The notes below the pieces were generated by a model, which did not search any database, was not told the DNA's origin, and saw nothing but the letters and a program-made list of their open reading frames with translations. Both the position numbers and the translations under genes were made by a program. From Hevea brasiliensis (taxonomy: Eukaryota > Streptophyta > Magnoliopsida > Malpighiales > Euphorbiaceae), in assembly GCF_030052815.1 (NCBI RefSeq), contig NC_079510.1, positions 46,838,725 through 46,902,724 of the forward strand: 64,000 bases of DNA, written 5' to 3'. Shown here piece by piece: positions 38,022-49,317 of the stretch; position 1 is the first letter of the stretch, and the number at the start of each line of letters is the position of its first letter.

Positions 38022-38984
38022 TCTCCAAGGTTATCAGGCTCTTGGTGTTTGAACTACTGCACTTGCTAGCTTCGCATAGGACGTGTGAAATCGATGTTGT
38101 TGGCTTGGTTTAGTATGTTTTTCAATTTCCTGGATTTTCTTAATGTGTACCGACATAATTGTTGCAATAAATCAAACAAAAAATGCCGCTGTTGTTGAAG
38201 ACTCGAGTAGAAGAAGTCGTCTGAACTCCAAATACTGTGTTGGTTGCCAAAGAGAAACGGGGGACAAGCTTGTCCGCCTGTTAAAATTACCTTATCCGAA
38301 TCTGATTAATATTCTCAAAATTCGAATTTATTTCAAACGTGATTATTATTACTTAGTAAATATCTGAACATGATTAATTTTATAATTTTTAATTAATAAT
38401 CAAAAAATAATTTTTATTAATAATTTATATTTTAAAATTTAATAATTTTATAAAATATTTTAATTTTATTTTATATGAAATAAAATATATAAAAATTTAT
38501 AAATATTACTATAAAAATATATATTTTATATTTAATTAAATATTTATATTAATGAATTTGGATAGCAGATACTCAATATGTAAAACTCGAATCCAATCCG
38601 AATCTGTCACAGGTGCTAAATTTTAAATCTGAACCTATCCTAAACTCAATTAATACCACCCAAACCCATCCTATTAAAATTCAAACAGATCAAGCATCCA
38701 CAAAAATCTGACTCGTTGCTATTTTTACCCACCACTAATTTCTTTTGGGACACGAGAGACAAGAACACCCCTCTTGTCCTATCCCGAGCGTGCACCAAAC
38801 GCCGAACAAGAAGAATTTATCATGTCTGGTCCCTCTGGTCTGATTTTGATTTAAAAGTTTGGGTTAGTTGAGGTCAGACCAAGGAGTTCATTCCAATCTC
38901 GATTTTGATCAAATTCAATTTAATTTTTGGCTGACTCGATTTTATTTCAATTTCAAGTCAGATTGTGGCCATGATTACTTGGGA

Positions 38985-39306
38985 GTAGACCTGGCCATTG
39001 TTTGGTTCAAAACTAGACTGGTCTAATTCAGATTGAAACCAATCAAATTGACCAGTCTTGAATCAGATCAAAGCCATCCGATTCATTTTGGTTTGGTTTC
39101 AATCAAAAACTAGATTTTTTCTTTTTCAAAAATTAAAAAGTTTTGAATAAAATTCAGTCATTAGATTTAACTAAAACTAAATCGAATCAAAATCAGACTA
39201 CAATATTTGAACAGATGAAACCTTGTGGTCCGGTGTGTATCCCCTTCAACCTTGAACAGACACCACTAATGTCGAGTCCAAACAGGCCTAGTAGCCATCC
39301 CTACTC
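38985..39306. mobile_element. Possible small MITE
   Basis: The left end AGTAGACCTGGCCATTG and the right end, read in reverse complement (AGTAGGGATGGCTACTAG), look like imperfect inverted repeats around a non-coding interior with ggtttggtttcaat-type motifs. I could not find a clear target duplication, so the call is tentative. Confidence 0.4.
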
Positions 39307-39563
39307 AAGAGTATTATCTTAATAGTGTGCTATAGATGAAGAGGTTGAATTTCCACTATTGGGTTCGCTCCATTTCCTTCTATTTCTCACTAAATTCTGC
39401 ACATTCAACCAGTTATTGAAGAAGGGGAAAATAGCTATGTTCTTTCGGGGGCTCAAAGCTGTATAGGCAGAGCCCAACCTGATCGAATTGGAACATTAGA
39501 TTCTTGGGTCTACTTCAGAATTAAACCTCATTGAGGATATTGGGTTCTGAAATGGATCTTACC

Positions 39564-40064
39564 AGGGTGAGTATTCGGTTCAAATCGAACCGAACCTAAT
39601 AAAATTAAGACGAATTGCATATTTTAGAAATCGAACCGAACCAAAATGGATGAAAAATTGAATCGAACTGAATCCCTCTATTTCGGTTCAGCTCGGTTCA
39701 AATAGATCAGTTTTGATTTTTTATTATTTTTTAATTTAGACTTGATTTTCAAGTTATTTGGTATGATTTTGACCTTAGTTTGTACCTAATAACCATTAAT
39801 CAATAAAATTAAGCAATTTATATATATATAATTACATATAATTTATAAATTCTCTATAAAAATAAATCAATTCAAAAATCAATAAAACTATTCAATTCGG
39901 TTCGGTTTAATTGATTTTTTCTCTTTAAAATCAAATCGAACCGAAATAAATGAAATTTTTATAATATAAAACCGAACTGAATTAACTTAAAAATCGAATT
40001 AAATTACTAAATTAAAGCAATTCGATTTAATTTATTCAATTCAAAATGAATAATGCTCACCTTT
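39564..40064. mobile_element. hAT-type MITE upstream of RLK-B
   Basis: A 501-bp non-coding element begins AGGGTGAGTATTCGG and ends GCTCACCTTT, with inverted AGGTGAG-type termini and a CGGTTCGGTT-rich interior like the element at 3955-4512. It is flanked by ATCTTACC (39556-39563) and ATCTCACC (40065-40072), an 8-bp duplication with one mismatch. The RLK-A flank has a single ATCTCACC at 27776-27783, so the insertion followed the segmental duplication. Confidence 0.85.
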
Positions 40065-41417
40065 ATCTCACCTAAGTAGACAGGAGGTCAAAAATTCACT
40101 AAACTTGAAGCAAAATGATAAAATATTTTCCACATACAAGATATGAATAGTAGACTCTGGATGGGAAATAGGGAAATGATGATGCAGCACTATAAAATGT
40201 GTGTAAGTGGAAGACTCTGCTGCCCCTTATGTTTCTTGTTATTATTTATCCCTATCACAAACTTGAAATAAATGGGTGAGATAAGAGTTCCTGAAGTGTG
40301 AAATGAGTTTATTCAGACTTAACTAATCATCACTAAATACAACATTAATTATCTAATTTTGGAAATATTTTTATTAATAATATCTAAAATAATATTTTTC
40401 TAAAAATTATATTAGAACAACAATCTCAAACAGACATATGTAGTTGATGAAGTATTGGCCAATCTTTATTCCTCCTTGGAATCATTAGCCAAGTTTTGGT
40501 GTTACCCATTAAGATTTGTTTTCTATATGTGAATGAAGTGATATTACTATTAAGATTAGATATTATCTATGGATGATACATAATTTCATATATCAATTCA
40601 TTACAGTTTGATAATAGGATCTTTTAATTATAAAGAAAACAATAATAATAGTTAATTAGAGATATAATGGGTTGGAGGTGGCGTCGGTTTCAGATGTCCA
40701 CTAATGGGTAATATGGCTCGCGCATTTGAATCACTTAGCCATTCACCAATCCTTGTTTTTGCTTATAAAAAAAAAAGTTAGAGAAAAGGGTTTTGTTAAA
40801 AATTGTATAATAGATTATCTAAAGGCATATAACTCATTCCACATACTTAAATTTTTAAAGTATAATTAATCATTTTAGTAACACTCAATATAAAAACATG
40901 CTCAAATAAATAAAATAGCAAACAGAAGAAATTTGAAGTGGCAATCGATCATTTGGTTTTTTTTTTTGTTTTTTTGGAAAAATTCAATTGAAATTAAAGA
41001 AATACAAGATCCTTAATTCAAAAATTACATGCCATTGATAATTGTTACGGAATTTATCTTCGACCCGTATTTTTTGCGAGGATCATGGAGATGAGCGACT
41101 CGCGAGAAGAAAGGAATTTATGCCTTGAGAACATCTATATATCTATATTTGTTGCTCTAAAAAAAAGTTTATTTAAAGGTAACAAGTGATATTTTATTAA
41201 AATTTTAATTTATTAAATTTATTTATTATTATTATTATTATTATCACTTTTTAATATAATTTTTTAATTTTTAATATTTAACATTTTTATTATTTATATT
41301 AATTTTAATATATATATATATTAAATAAAATTTATGAGTCTTATTATTACTATTAATTAATATGTGATTTTTAGGAGAATAATTTTCTTATTTTCATTTT
41401 AATGGCTTATTTATCGT

Positions 41418-41421
<4 letters not shown>

Positions 41422-41481
<60 letters not shown>
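41422..41481. repeat. (TA)n microsatellite upstream of RLK-B
   Basis: About 30 uninterrupted TA units, roughly 380 bases before the RLK-B start codon and absent from the RLK-A flank. Confidence 0.95.
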
Positions 41482-41485
<4 letters not shown>

Positions 41486-44400
41486 AATTATAATTGCAAA
41501 AAAGATACATTTTACCATTAATAATAATTAATTTTAATATGTATATATTAAATTAAATCAATTTAATTTTTTTTATTATAATCGAATTTTATTCACCCCC
41601 AATTAATATAATGGAAATAGACTGTTTTAATGAGCATGAGAGCAAATTGCAGTAATCTGATTTGTTGCTAGACCCATATAATACACTAAGACCCAATCAC
41701 ATTACCAATTTATTCATATTTAAAGATTTTGTCCCATTGAAGGTACATATTTTATTAAATTCCTGTCAAATTTTTTCACCTTTATAAGGATGAAAGATTA
41801 GAAATCCTGAGAACTAACAGTAGAGATCTTAGGAGATAGGTTGAAAAAGTTGTAGTGATGGGGATGCTATTTATCTTTCTTTCTTTCTTGCTGCTTTGGA
41901 TTCATAATTCTGTGTTCTCATTTGGTCAAGCACCAACTAGTTTTTTGCTCCAGAGTGATGGTAATAATCAGTTTCTGCACTCTTTCCCAGCCCCAAAATT
42001 CCAACCACAAAAAGAGAAATTCTCTTATTTGAAGAAAAAGAGATTTTCTAATTTTGCTATCTTTGGTATTGAGTTTCAGAGTCTGAAACTGTTTTTTTGA
42101 ATAAAAGTACTATTTTTGATGCTGTTGAGAAAAACAATTTAGAAAAAATTGTTTTGTTATTTTAGTGTTCTTATAACTAAAACTGATCAAATTTAATTTT
42201 TAATTATTTTTTAACACTCTCTAATTAGTATATTTAAAAAAATAATTTTCTATATATTTATATATATATATAAAAGGTGTATAATAAAGTGTGTTTGTAT
42301 TTGTGGCAGTGGATGGCTCGTGGTCTACGCATGGCAAATCAAGGTTTCTCACGCACAAGCTGCTTCAATCCACTAAGCCAACGCTCAAATGAAGTTAAAT
42401 GCAGATGCTATCAAACTGTGTGTCGTGTGACAGAAATATATTATCTTTTTAACCTTATTATTACAATTTAAGTTACATTAATTAAAGCTACATATTTTTA
42501 GAATTGGGGAGGGGTTTTTTCTTTTTTTTTCTTTTTATGATTAATTGGGTAAATTGAATTGAGTCTTCATAATTCAAAATTACTCTAATATTAGTTAAAT
42601 TGCCTTAATTTGAAGAGAGGATTTTAACAAATTAATATGCTGTAAAAAAAAAAAAAATTCTTTGACTCTCTCCTCTTGAAGAAAATCAATATCAGATTTA
42701 AAGAAAAAACTAAGAACAAATCTTACTATGAGATATAAAATTTAATATATTTTAATAAAATTATGGTGATTTTATATAAAAAAAAAATGTGTATTCTTTA
42801 TGCAAAGTGTGTATGTATATTATTAGCCATTTTTTTTTTAAAAAAAGAAGGGACTAGTCTTATTCTGATGAACAATGGCTTTGAGCTGCAGTGATTTTTC
42901 TGGTCAGCGTTTGAGGGGCGGAATCCCACCTGAAACAGCCAATCTTCAGTACTTAACAACACTGTAAGGACTTTTTTTTATCATTTTAATTATCTTTTCT
43001 TTGTATTTTTTCCCTTAAAAAAAAACATAATTCTGAATATTACGCACACTCACAGATTTGCTTTGATGGAAAATTAAATAACAAGATTAGATTGTTAATT
43101 ATATATAATAGTTAATCATGATACATAATTAATATATGTATTTTTTTGGAAATTCATCTGCAGAGACCTAAGCAAAAATGAGCTTCATGGTAACATTCCC
43201 ACTTCATTGAGAAACCTATCTCGGCTTTTATATTTGTAAGCATTTCTTTCAGTTAATTTCACTCATAATTAAATTTCATCATATATATATATGATCATAC
43301 AATTTCAATTTATATTGATAAAGTCACTTTTAAAATTTTGTTTTATTAAATAATGTTATTATTGTCAATATGTTATAAAGATTTAGCTATAATTTTTGTT
43401 TGATTAAAAGTATTTTAAAAAATATATTATCATGTTAAATATATATGATTCAATGGCATTAATTAGTATATAATTATGTTAATAATAATTAGTATTTGAT
43501 ACAGTTACATCAACGACAACAAACTGGAAGGACCAATACCAACTTTTCTTGGTGAAATGAAGTCTTTAAGCGAATTGTAAGTCTAAAACCATTCAATATC
43601 TTATGTCATCAACTATTCTAATTTCCTACTTAATTGTGTACATTTTTTTTTTCCAATTAGAAGAATTTATGCACAGTTTTTTTTTTTTTTTCCACCTTCC
43701 GCAGAGATCTTTCAGGCAACTGGTTCAATGGCTCAATTCCAACAGCATTGGATTCCCTTCCATCTCTCCAACTTCTGTTAAGTCTCAGATTAACCAAAAT
43801 TCGTCTTGTTTACAAGAAATAAAAAGAGTAATATTTAATTTCCAGTGTTTTTAACAAGTTTCTTTTCTAGGTTCCTGAACAACAACTTGCTATCAGGAGG
43901 AATTCCACCACAACTTGGGAACCTTACAAGCCTGGTCCAACTGTATATATATTTTTTTATATCTATGTATAAGTATATACAGATAAGCTTGATTATATTG
44001 TAATAAAAGTTGATTTATTTTTCTGCAGGGATTTGTCTGACAATCAGCTCTCAGGTGTTCTCCCCTACGAGCTAGGACACCTTATAAACCTTGAATACTT
44101 GTAAGTCTTCTCCAAGATGATCGTGGACCAACTTTAGGGAAGACGTATGGAAAAAAAAAAAAAAAAAAAAAAAAAACTCCAACGTTTAATATTGCATTTC
44201 TTTCATCACAAGCTTTATTTAGTAATAACCCGGAGTGGTTGTGAATAATTTTTAGGTGGTTGATTAACAACAATTTCATTGGTGAATTGCCTCAAAGCTT
44301 AGCAGCTTTAAGGAAGATGGTCAACCTGTAAGTTGCAGATTTCTTTTTTTTTTTTTTTTTGCCACAGAGATATTATTTCTCCAAATTCTAATTACTTGAG

Positions 44401-45447
44401 ATTGAACTTTCTTCTTGCAGATTCATTTTCGGAAACAACTTCTCCGGCAGGATACCTGATTACATTGCTAAGTGGGAGAATCTCAAGTATCTGTAAGCAG
44501 CTATAATTCTAGCTTTCTAAACAACATAAAGATCTAACTGCTGTGCTAATTGCTTGGGAGTATTGGTGATTTGCAGGGGACTGATAGGAAACAGTTTTGA
44601 AGGGCCTTTCCCTGAGGCACTCTCATCTTTAAACCTTTCTGTGCTGTAAAATTTTTACCTGCCTCCCATTCTTCCTGCATAGCAAGCCATATCTCAGGCT
44701 ATATGTCTCATTATTTTGGTTTGGTCCAGGCATGTTTCTGACTTAACAGGAAGCAGTGAAGGAAGAGGATTCCCATTCCCAGATATATCAGGAATGACAT
44801 ATTTGGAATGGATGTGAGTGTTCTGACATGCATTCCCATATCCTTATCGTTGTCAACATACAATGCCTTCATCCCAAGTATAATTTCTTGCCACAGGACG
44901 TTGAGGAATTGTTCACTGATCGGTCCAATCCCTAAATTTCTTAGTCAAATGAAATCCCTATATTATATGTAAGATCAATTCCCACAGTACTTAACCTTGT
45001 TTACCTCTGCTTCTATCAACAAAAGTGCACACTACATATTTGTAAAAATTATTTGACCAAATTTTTGTTTCTCTCTTTTTAAACTGGTCTGATTCAGAAC
45101 TGCATTTTCTTAAAAAAAATAATAACCTTCAGTTTGATCTCCAACCCTCAATTTCAGAAATAAAAAATAAAACTTTTAATTTTAGTCTTCTGCTGGTCAA
45201 ACATAAATTTATGAATATGCTCTACGCTTATAACATTATCTTGCATAATTTTCTATTTTTTGTTTTAAATTTCCATCCCTTTGAATTTAGTTCTTGTTTA
45301 TGTTAATAGGGACTTGAGTTTCAACAATTTGAGTGGTGAAATCCCAACCTTGATAGACTGTCGAAGCCTACAATACTTGTAAGGAAGCTGTTCCTCATGT
45401 ACTCCAATTTTGATTGATTGTTTGATGGAATAAAACAAAGAAAAAAG

Positions 45448-46383
45448 GTAAATTATAATTTAGTATTTATAATTTTAAAATTAAATAATTTAATATCTAA
45501 TATTTTAATAAACCTACAAGTTACTCTTTGCCATTAGAATTTTTGTTAGTTATTTTTAATTTTAATAAAAATTATCAAAATACTCTATTTTAAATATGAA
45601 AATAATTTAGTCATTAAAATTTTTTTTATAGATAATTTAGTATCTAGGATTTTATTTTACTAATGATTTAGTTCTTATATTTTTAAAATATGTGTGTCAT
45701 TAAATTAAAAAATTTTAAATGTCGATTATAATTATTAAAATTATATATTAATTATTTTAAGGATATTAAAATTTTAGATTAAATATAAAATCATCCACAT
45801 ATTTTACAATTTAATGTTTAAATATTACAATTATTTATAAATAAGTATTTATAATTTTATAAAATTTTATTTTTGTTATATTTTCATATATTATATTATG
45901 TTATAAATTTACATATAAAAAATGAAAAATGAAAAATAAAAATAAATTTGGACACAAATTGTTAATAAAAAAGAATCAGAACTAAATTATTTTTTAACTA
46001 AAAATAAAGTTAAAAATATTTTGATTATTTTTTTAATTTAATAAAGAATTAATAATAATTTTAATGGCAACTATTAAATGTTAAAAATTAAATTATTAAG
46101 TATTAAAATTTTAGGAATTAAGTTGTATGTTTCACTAAATTTTTTAAAATAAATTGTTTATAAAGTAAAAATTATAGTCTAAAATATTTTTAAATTAAAA
46201 TTAGAGTTAATGATATTTTAATTATTTTTATTAAAATTAAAAATAATTTAATTGAAATTATGATTAAAAGATTAACTTATAAATTTATTAAAAAATGAAA
46301 AATTATATTATTTAATTTAAAATTTATAAAATTTAAATTATAAATTTAAATAAATTTTAGAGATTAAATTATAGCGTAGAAGA
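45448..46383. mobile_element. Long-TIR non-autonomous DNA transposon in RLK-B intron 14
   Basis: The first roughly 170 bases (taaattataatttagtat onward, to attatcaaaatactc) return as a reverse complement at the end (ttaatgatattttaattatt ... aaattatag). RLK-A has no such DNA in the matching intron, so it arrived after the duplication. The AT-rich interior has no coding capacity. Long inverted repeats fit a Mutator-like MITE; the family is inferred. Confidence 0.65.
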
Positions 46384-46385
46384 TT

Positions 46386-47166
46386 AAGGGCCTGTTTGAA
46401 TTAACTATTGAATATAACTGATAGCGGTTAGCTGATAGCTGATGATAGCTGTTTTATATTAAGTGTTTGGTAAAATTATATTTAGCTGTTGCTGTTGACA
46501 CGTGAAATGACTAATAAGGGTATATATCATATAATTTATTTTATTATTTAAATAAATATAAAATTATAAATTTATTACATTATATTATTTATTTTATTAT
46601 TAAATTAAATATATAATTATTAAATTAATATATTATATTATTTAAATAAATATATAATTATTAATCTTTTATATTATATCATTTATTTTATTATTGAAAT
46701 AAAAAAATAATTATTTTTTTAAGATAATTAAATAATTTTAAAAATATAGATAAAATAATAAAATAATTATTATTGTTAATAGAAAAATTTATAATTAATT
46801 TTAAATTTTTAGATATAAATAAATATTTTATATTTTATGTTATTAATAAAAAAATATTTTAACAAATTAAAATATATTAATTAAAATATTAAAATTATAA
46901 ATAAAAAAATAAAAATATTAATAATATTAATTTTCAAGTTAAATAAAAAAGGATAATATGATCAAAATAAAAAATAAAACCAGATCAGCTATCGGTGATG
47001 AAACATTTCTAAAGATAGAAATGATACAAACTGCAATTGATGGGTATTATATCGATTCTTGCATCACCGTCATTTCTATTTTTTAAGCTTATCAAACACC
47101 ATAATTTATCTATTTAAGTGTCTATTAACTATCAACTGAACCTAACAAGCAAACCAAACACCCCTT
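46386..47166. mobile_element. MITE with GGGCCTGTTTG / CAAACACCCC ends in RLK-B intron 14
   Basis: The left end is AAGGGCCTGTTTGAATTAAC and the right end in reverse complement AAGGGGTGTTTGGTTTG. These are imperfect inverted repeats of a type common in plant hAT MITEs. It lies directly next to the long-TIR element, and both are absent from RLK-A. No clean target duplication was seen, perhaps because the two insertions touch. Confidence 0.65.
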
Positions 47167-47581
47167 GAATAATAAGCGGTTCCATACAACAAATTAGAAA
47201 ACAAGGGACGGATTTCATTTTTAAGTTGCTAAGTTCAACGACGTTGCTTCATTGTAGCTTAAATTGTTACATAAATAAGGAAAACAAATGAACCCAATCC
47301 AGCTCGCTATCACCCTGTGTATGGTGGAGGCGGGTGGTCGGTGCCGTCCGTGGTGGCGGAAAATGTGGTGTTTGAGATGAGACAACAGTGGTGCGATTTG
47401 AAGGCTAATGGAATGGATAATGTAGATAAGAGGTGATGTGACTGTGAGCGTGATACTGGAAGTGGTGGCGCAGGCGAAGTGCCAGTGGCTGATGATGCTG
47501 GAATTTTTCTGTTTACGCAAGGCAGCTATAATTTCTTATCTAATTTTTAGAAGAGACCTCAAATTTGTCTTCATTACGTTG

Positions 47582-47615
47582 GTGGAAACCCCCACCCCCT
47601 CCCCCCCCCCACTTA
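47582..47615. repeat. C-rich run in RLK-B intron 14
   Basis: A cytosine-rich stretch (cccccaccccctcccccccccc and neighbours) that is absent from the matching RLK-A intron. Simple repeat, no coding role. Confidence 0.8.
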
Positions 47616-48822
47616 ACAAATACTCGGGAAGCCTGGTTCGACTGATGAGTTTTTACATTATCTTTGTGTGTTTGTGTTCAGGTACCTTAAAGGAAATAAG
47701 CTTAATGGATCAATCCCCACATGGCTCGCTGGTTCAAAAACCTTACATGCGTATGTCTTCGTATTCATACTTTTCTCGTAGCTACTGTTTCTTAATGTGG
47801 AGTGTTGTACACCACTACACTAGTACTCCATTGATTTTACAATTTCTTAATGTTTTCAGAAGGGTTTTGAGAAAATAATATGCCTTGCTATTATGGAATG
47901 GTTACAAGAGCTACATTTCCTAATATGACCCATTACGCCTTGAATAATGTGAAAATTTTTGGGAAGACACTTCTTAAATCATCAATAATGAATACCAAGG
48001 AGGCAAGGACCATAATTTCAGACAAAGATGACTAAGAATTGATTTCCAACTTCGTTTTTTTAATGAAACTTTCATACCTTCAAAATTTTCAGGGTTACTG
48101 TTTGAAATATTTCTTGCCAATTTTATGATTATATTTCAGGGACATCTCAGAAAATAATTTTACAAGCGTATCCATACAACCAGAAGGCATAGCCCCAAAT
48201 GTGTAAGAGACACATGTCAATGACGCTACCCTTTGTGCTATATCTTCACCTCTATCACTAATTTAACTTTATTCTTGTATTAGTTACATAATGACGTGTT
48301 GTAGTTCATATGTTTGTCAGGAACTCTTTTGCATGCTGTGCTGAAACAGCAAATCTGTAAGTTTTTCCTCTAACTCTACCAATTGATTTCATTCCTATAA
48401 AATGTTTAATTATTTTCGGTGCCATTGTTTTTCTCTAGGAGCACGGCATGGCAGAGAGTTGACTACTATTGCCCCACTGAAAATTCATTGAGTGAGTTCA
48501 TTATTTATCTGCTGGATTGTTTGTTTTGTCAGGTTCACTCCTTGTTCTAGCTTCATGTGACATTCACCCCTTCAAATCTAAAAAAGAAAAAAGCAGTGCT
48601 CTAATTCAGAAAGGACTACAACTTATAAATGATCATATTAATTTTGTATCAATATTTTTATATATTCTTTCTCAGTTTTGACACTGGAGAACCTAGCATC
48701 TTTTGTTTCATTGATATTGAAAGAGGAAATCTTCTCAATACTTTAAGCCATGATGTTGAGGGGTTCTTTAGTAACCTGCTTTATTTTCATGATTTTGTTT
48801 CATTATTAAGATGAAGATCTGT

Positions 48823-49317
48823 GATCGTAAGATTCCCAATAAATTAAAAGGAAAATTTTACCGTACAGCCATACGACCGGCTATGCTATATGGTAGTGAG
48901 TGTTGGGCACTGAAAGAGTCGTATGCATCTAAGATAAGAGTTGCAGAGATGAGAATGTTAAGGTGGATGAGTGGCCATACTAGACTAGATAAAGTCCGTA
49001 ATGAAAGTATTAGAGAAAAGGTAGGAGTGGTGCCAATTGAAGATAAGTTGAGAGAAGGGAGATTGAGGTGGTTTGGTCATGTGAAGCGTAGACATACGGA
49101 GGCTCCAGTTAGACAAGTAGAGCACATTAGGCTAGAGGATAGAAAGAAAAAAAGGGGTAGACCTAAATTGACTTGGAGGAGAGTAGTACAGCATGACTTA
49201 GAAGCATTACACATTTCTGAGGATTTAACCCAAAATCGTTCAGAGTGGAAAAAACGAATCCATATAGCTGACCCCAAATTTTTGGGATAAAGGCTTAGTT
49301 GAGTTGAGTTGAGTTGT
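48823..49317 (+). mobile_element. 5'-truncated RTE-type LINE with the reverse-transcriptase C-terminal end
   Basis: A 495-bp insertion in RLK-B intron 18. Its open frame runs to the TAA at 49288-49290 and encodes the C-terminal end of a plant non-LTR reverse transcriptase ORF. Typical blocks are YRTAIRPAMLYGSECWALK, RMLRWMSGHTRLDKVRN, LRWFGHVKRR and KKRGRPKLTWRR. A very short 3' end follows, with TTGAG tandem units (gttgagttgagttgagttg), typical of RTE elements. The insertion is bounded by an 18-bp duplication, ATTAAGATGAAGATCTGT, at 48805-48822 and 49318-49335. The same site is empty in RLK-A near 35060. The catalytic YxDD region is missing, so the copy is dead on arrival. Confidence 0.92.

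Larger units (their letters stand above)
38022..41857. other. Intergenic between RLK-A and RLK-B
   Basis: The RLK-A 3' UTR and flank run to about 38251, where homology with the flank of RLK-B ends. Then come unshared DNA with low-complexity AT-rich and gaatccgaatc-like repeats and, from about 39413, the upstream part of the second duplication unit. Two mobile elements and an (AT)n run are listed separately. There is no supported gene. The possible TATA box of RLK-B sits at 41780-41789. Confidence 0.6.

Noticed and set aside
41422..41481. Possible CRISPR array, origin or centromeric repeat signals in the simple repeats
   Set aside because: These are plain microsatellites in a plant genome; no spacer-repeat structure or satellite arrays are present.
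47221..47878. Open frames on both strands within RLK-B intron 14
   Set aside because: They lie in intron sequence also present, altered, in RLK-A intron 14 (33420-33850), with shifted frames; part overlaps exon 15 in a wrong frame.
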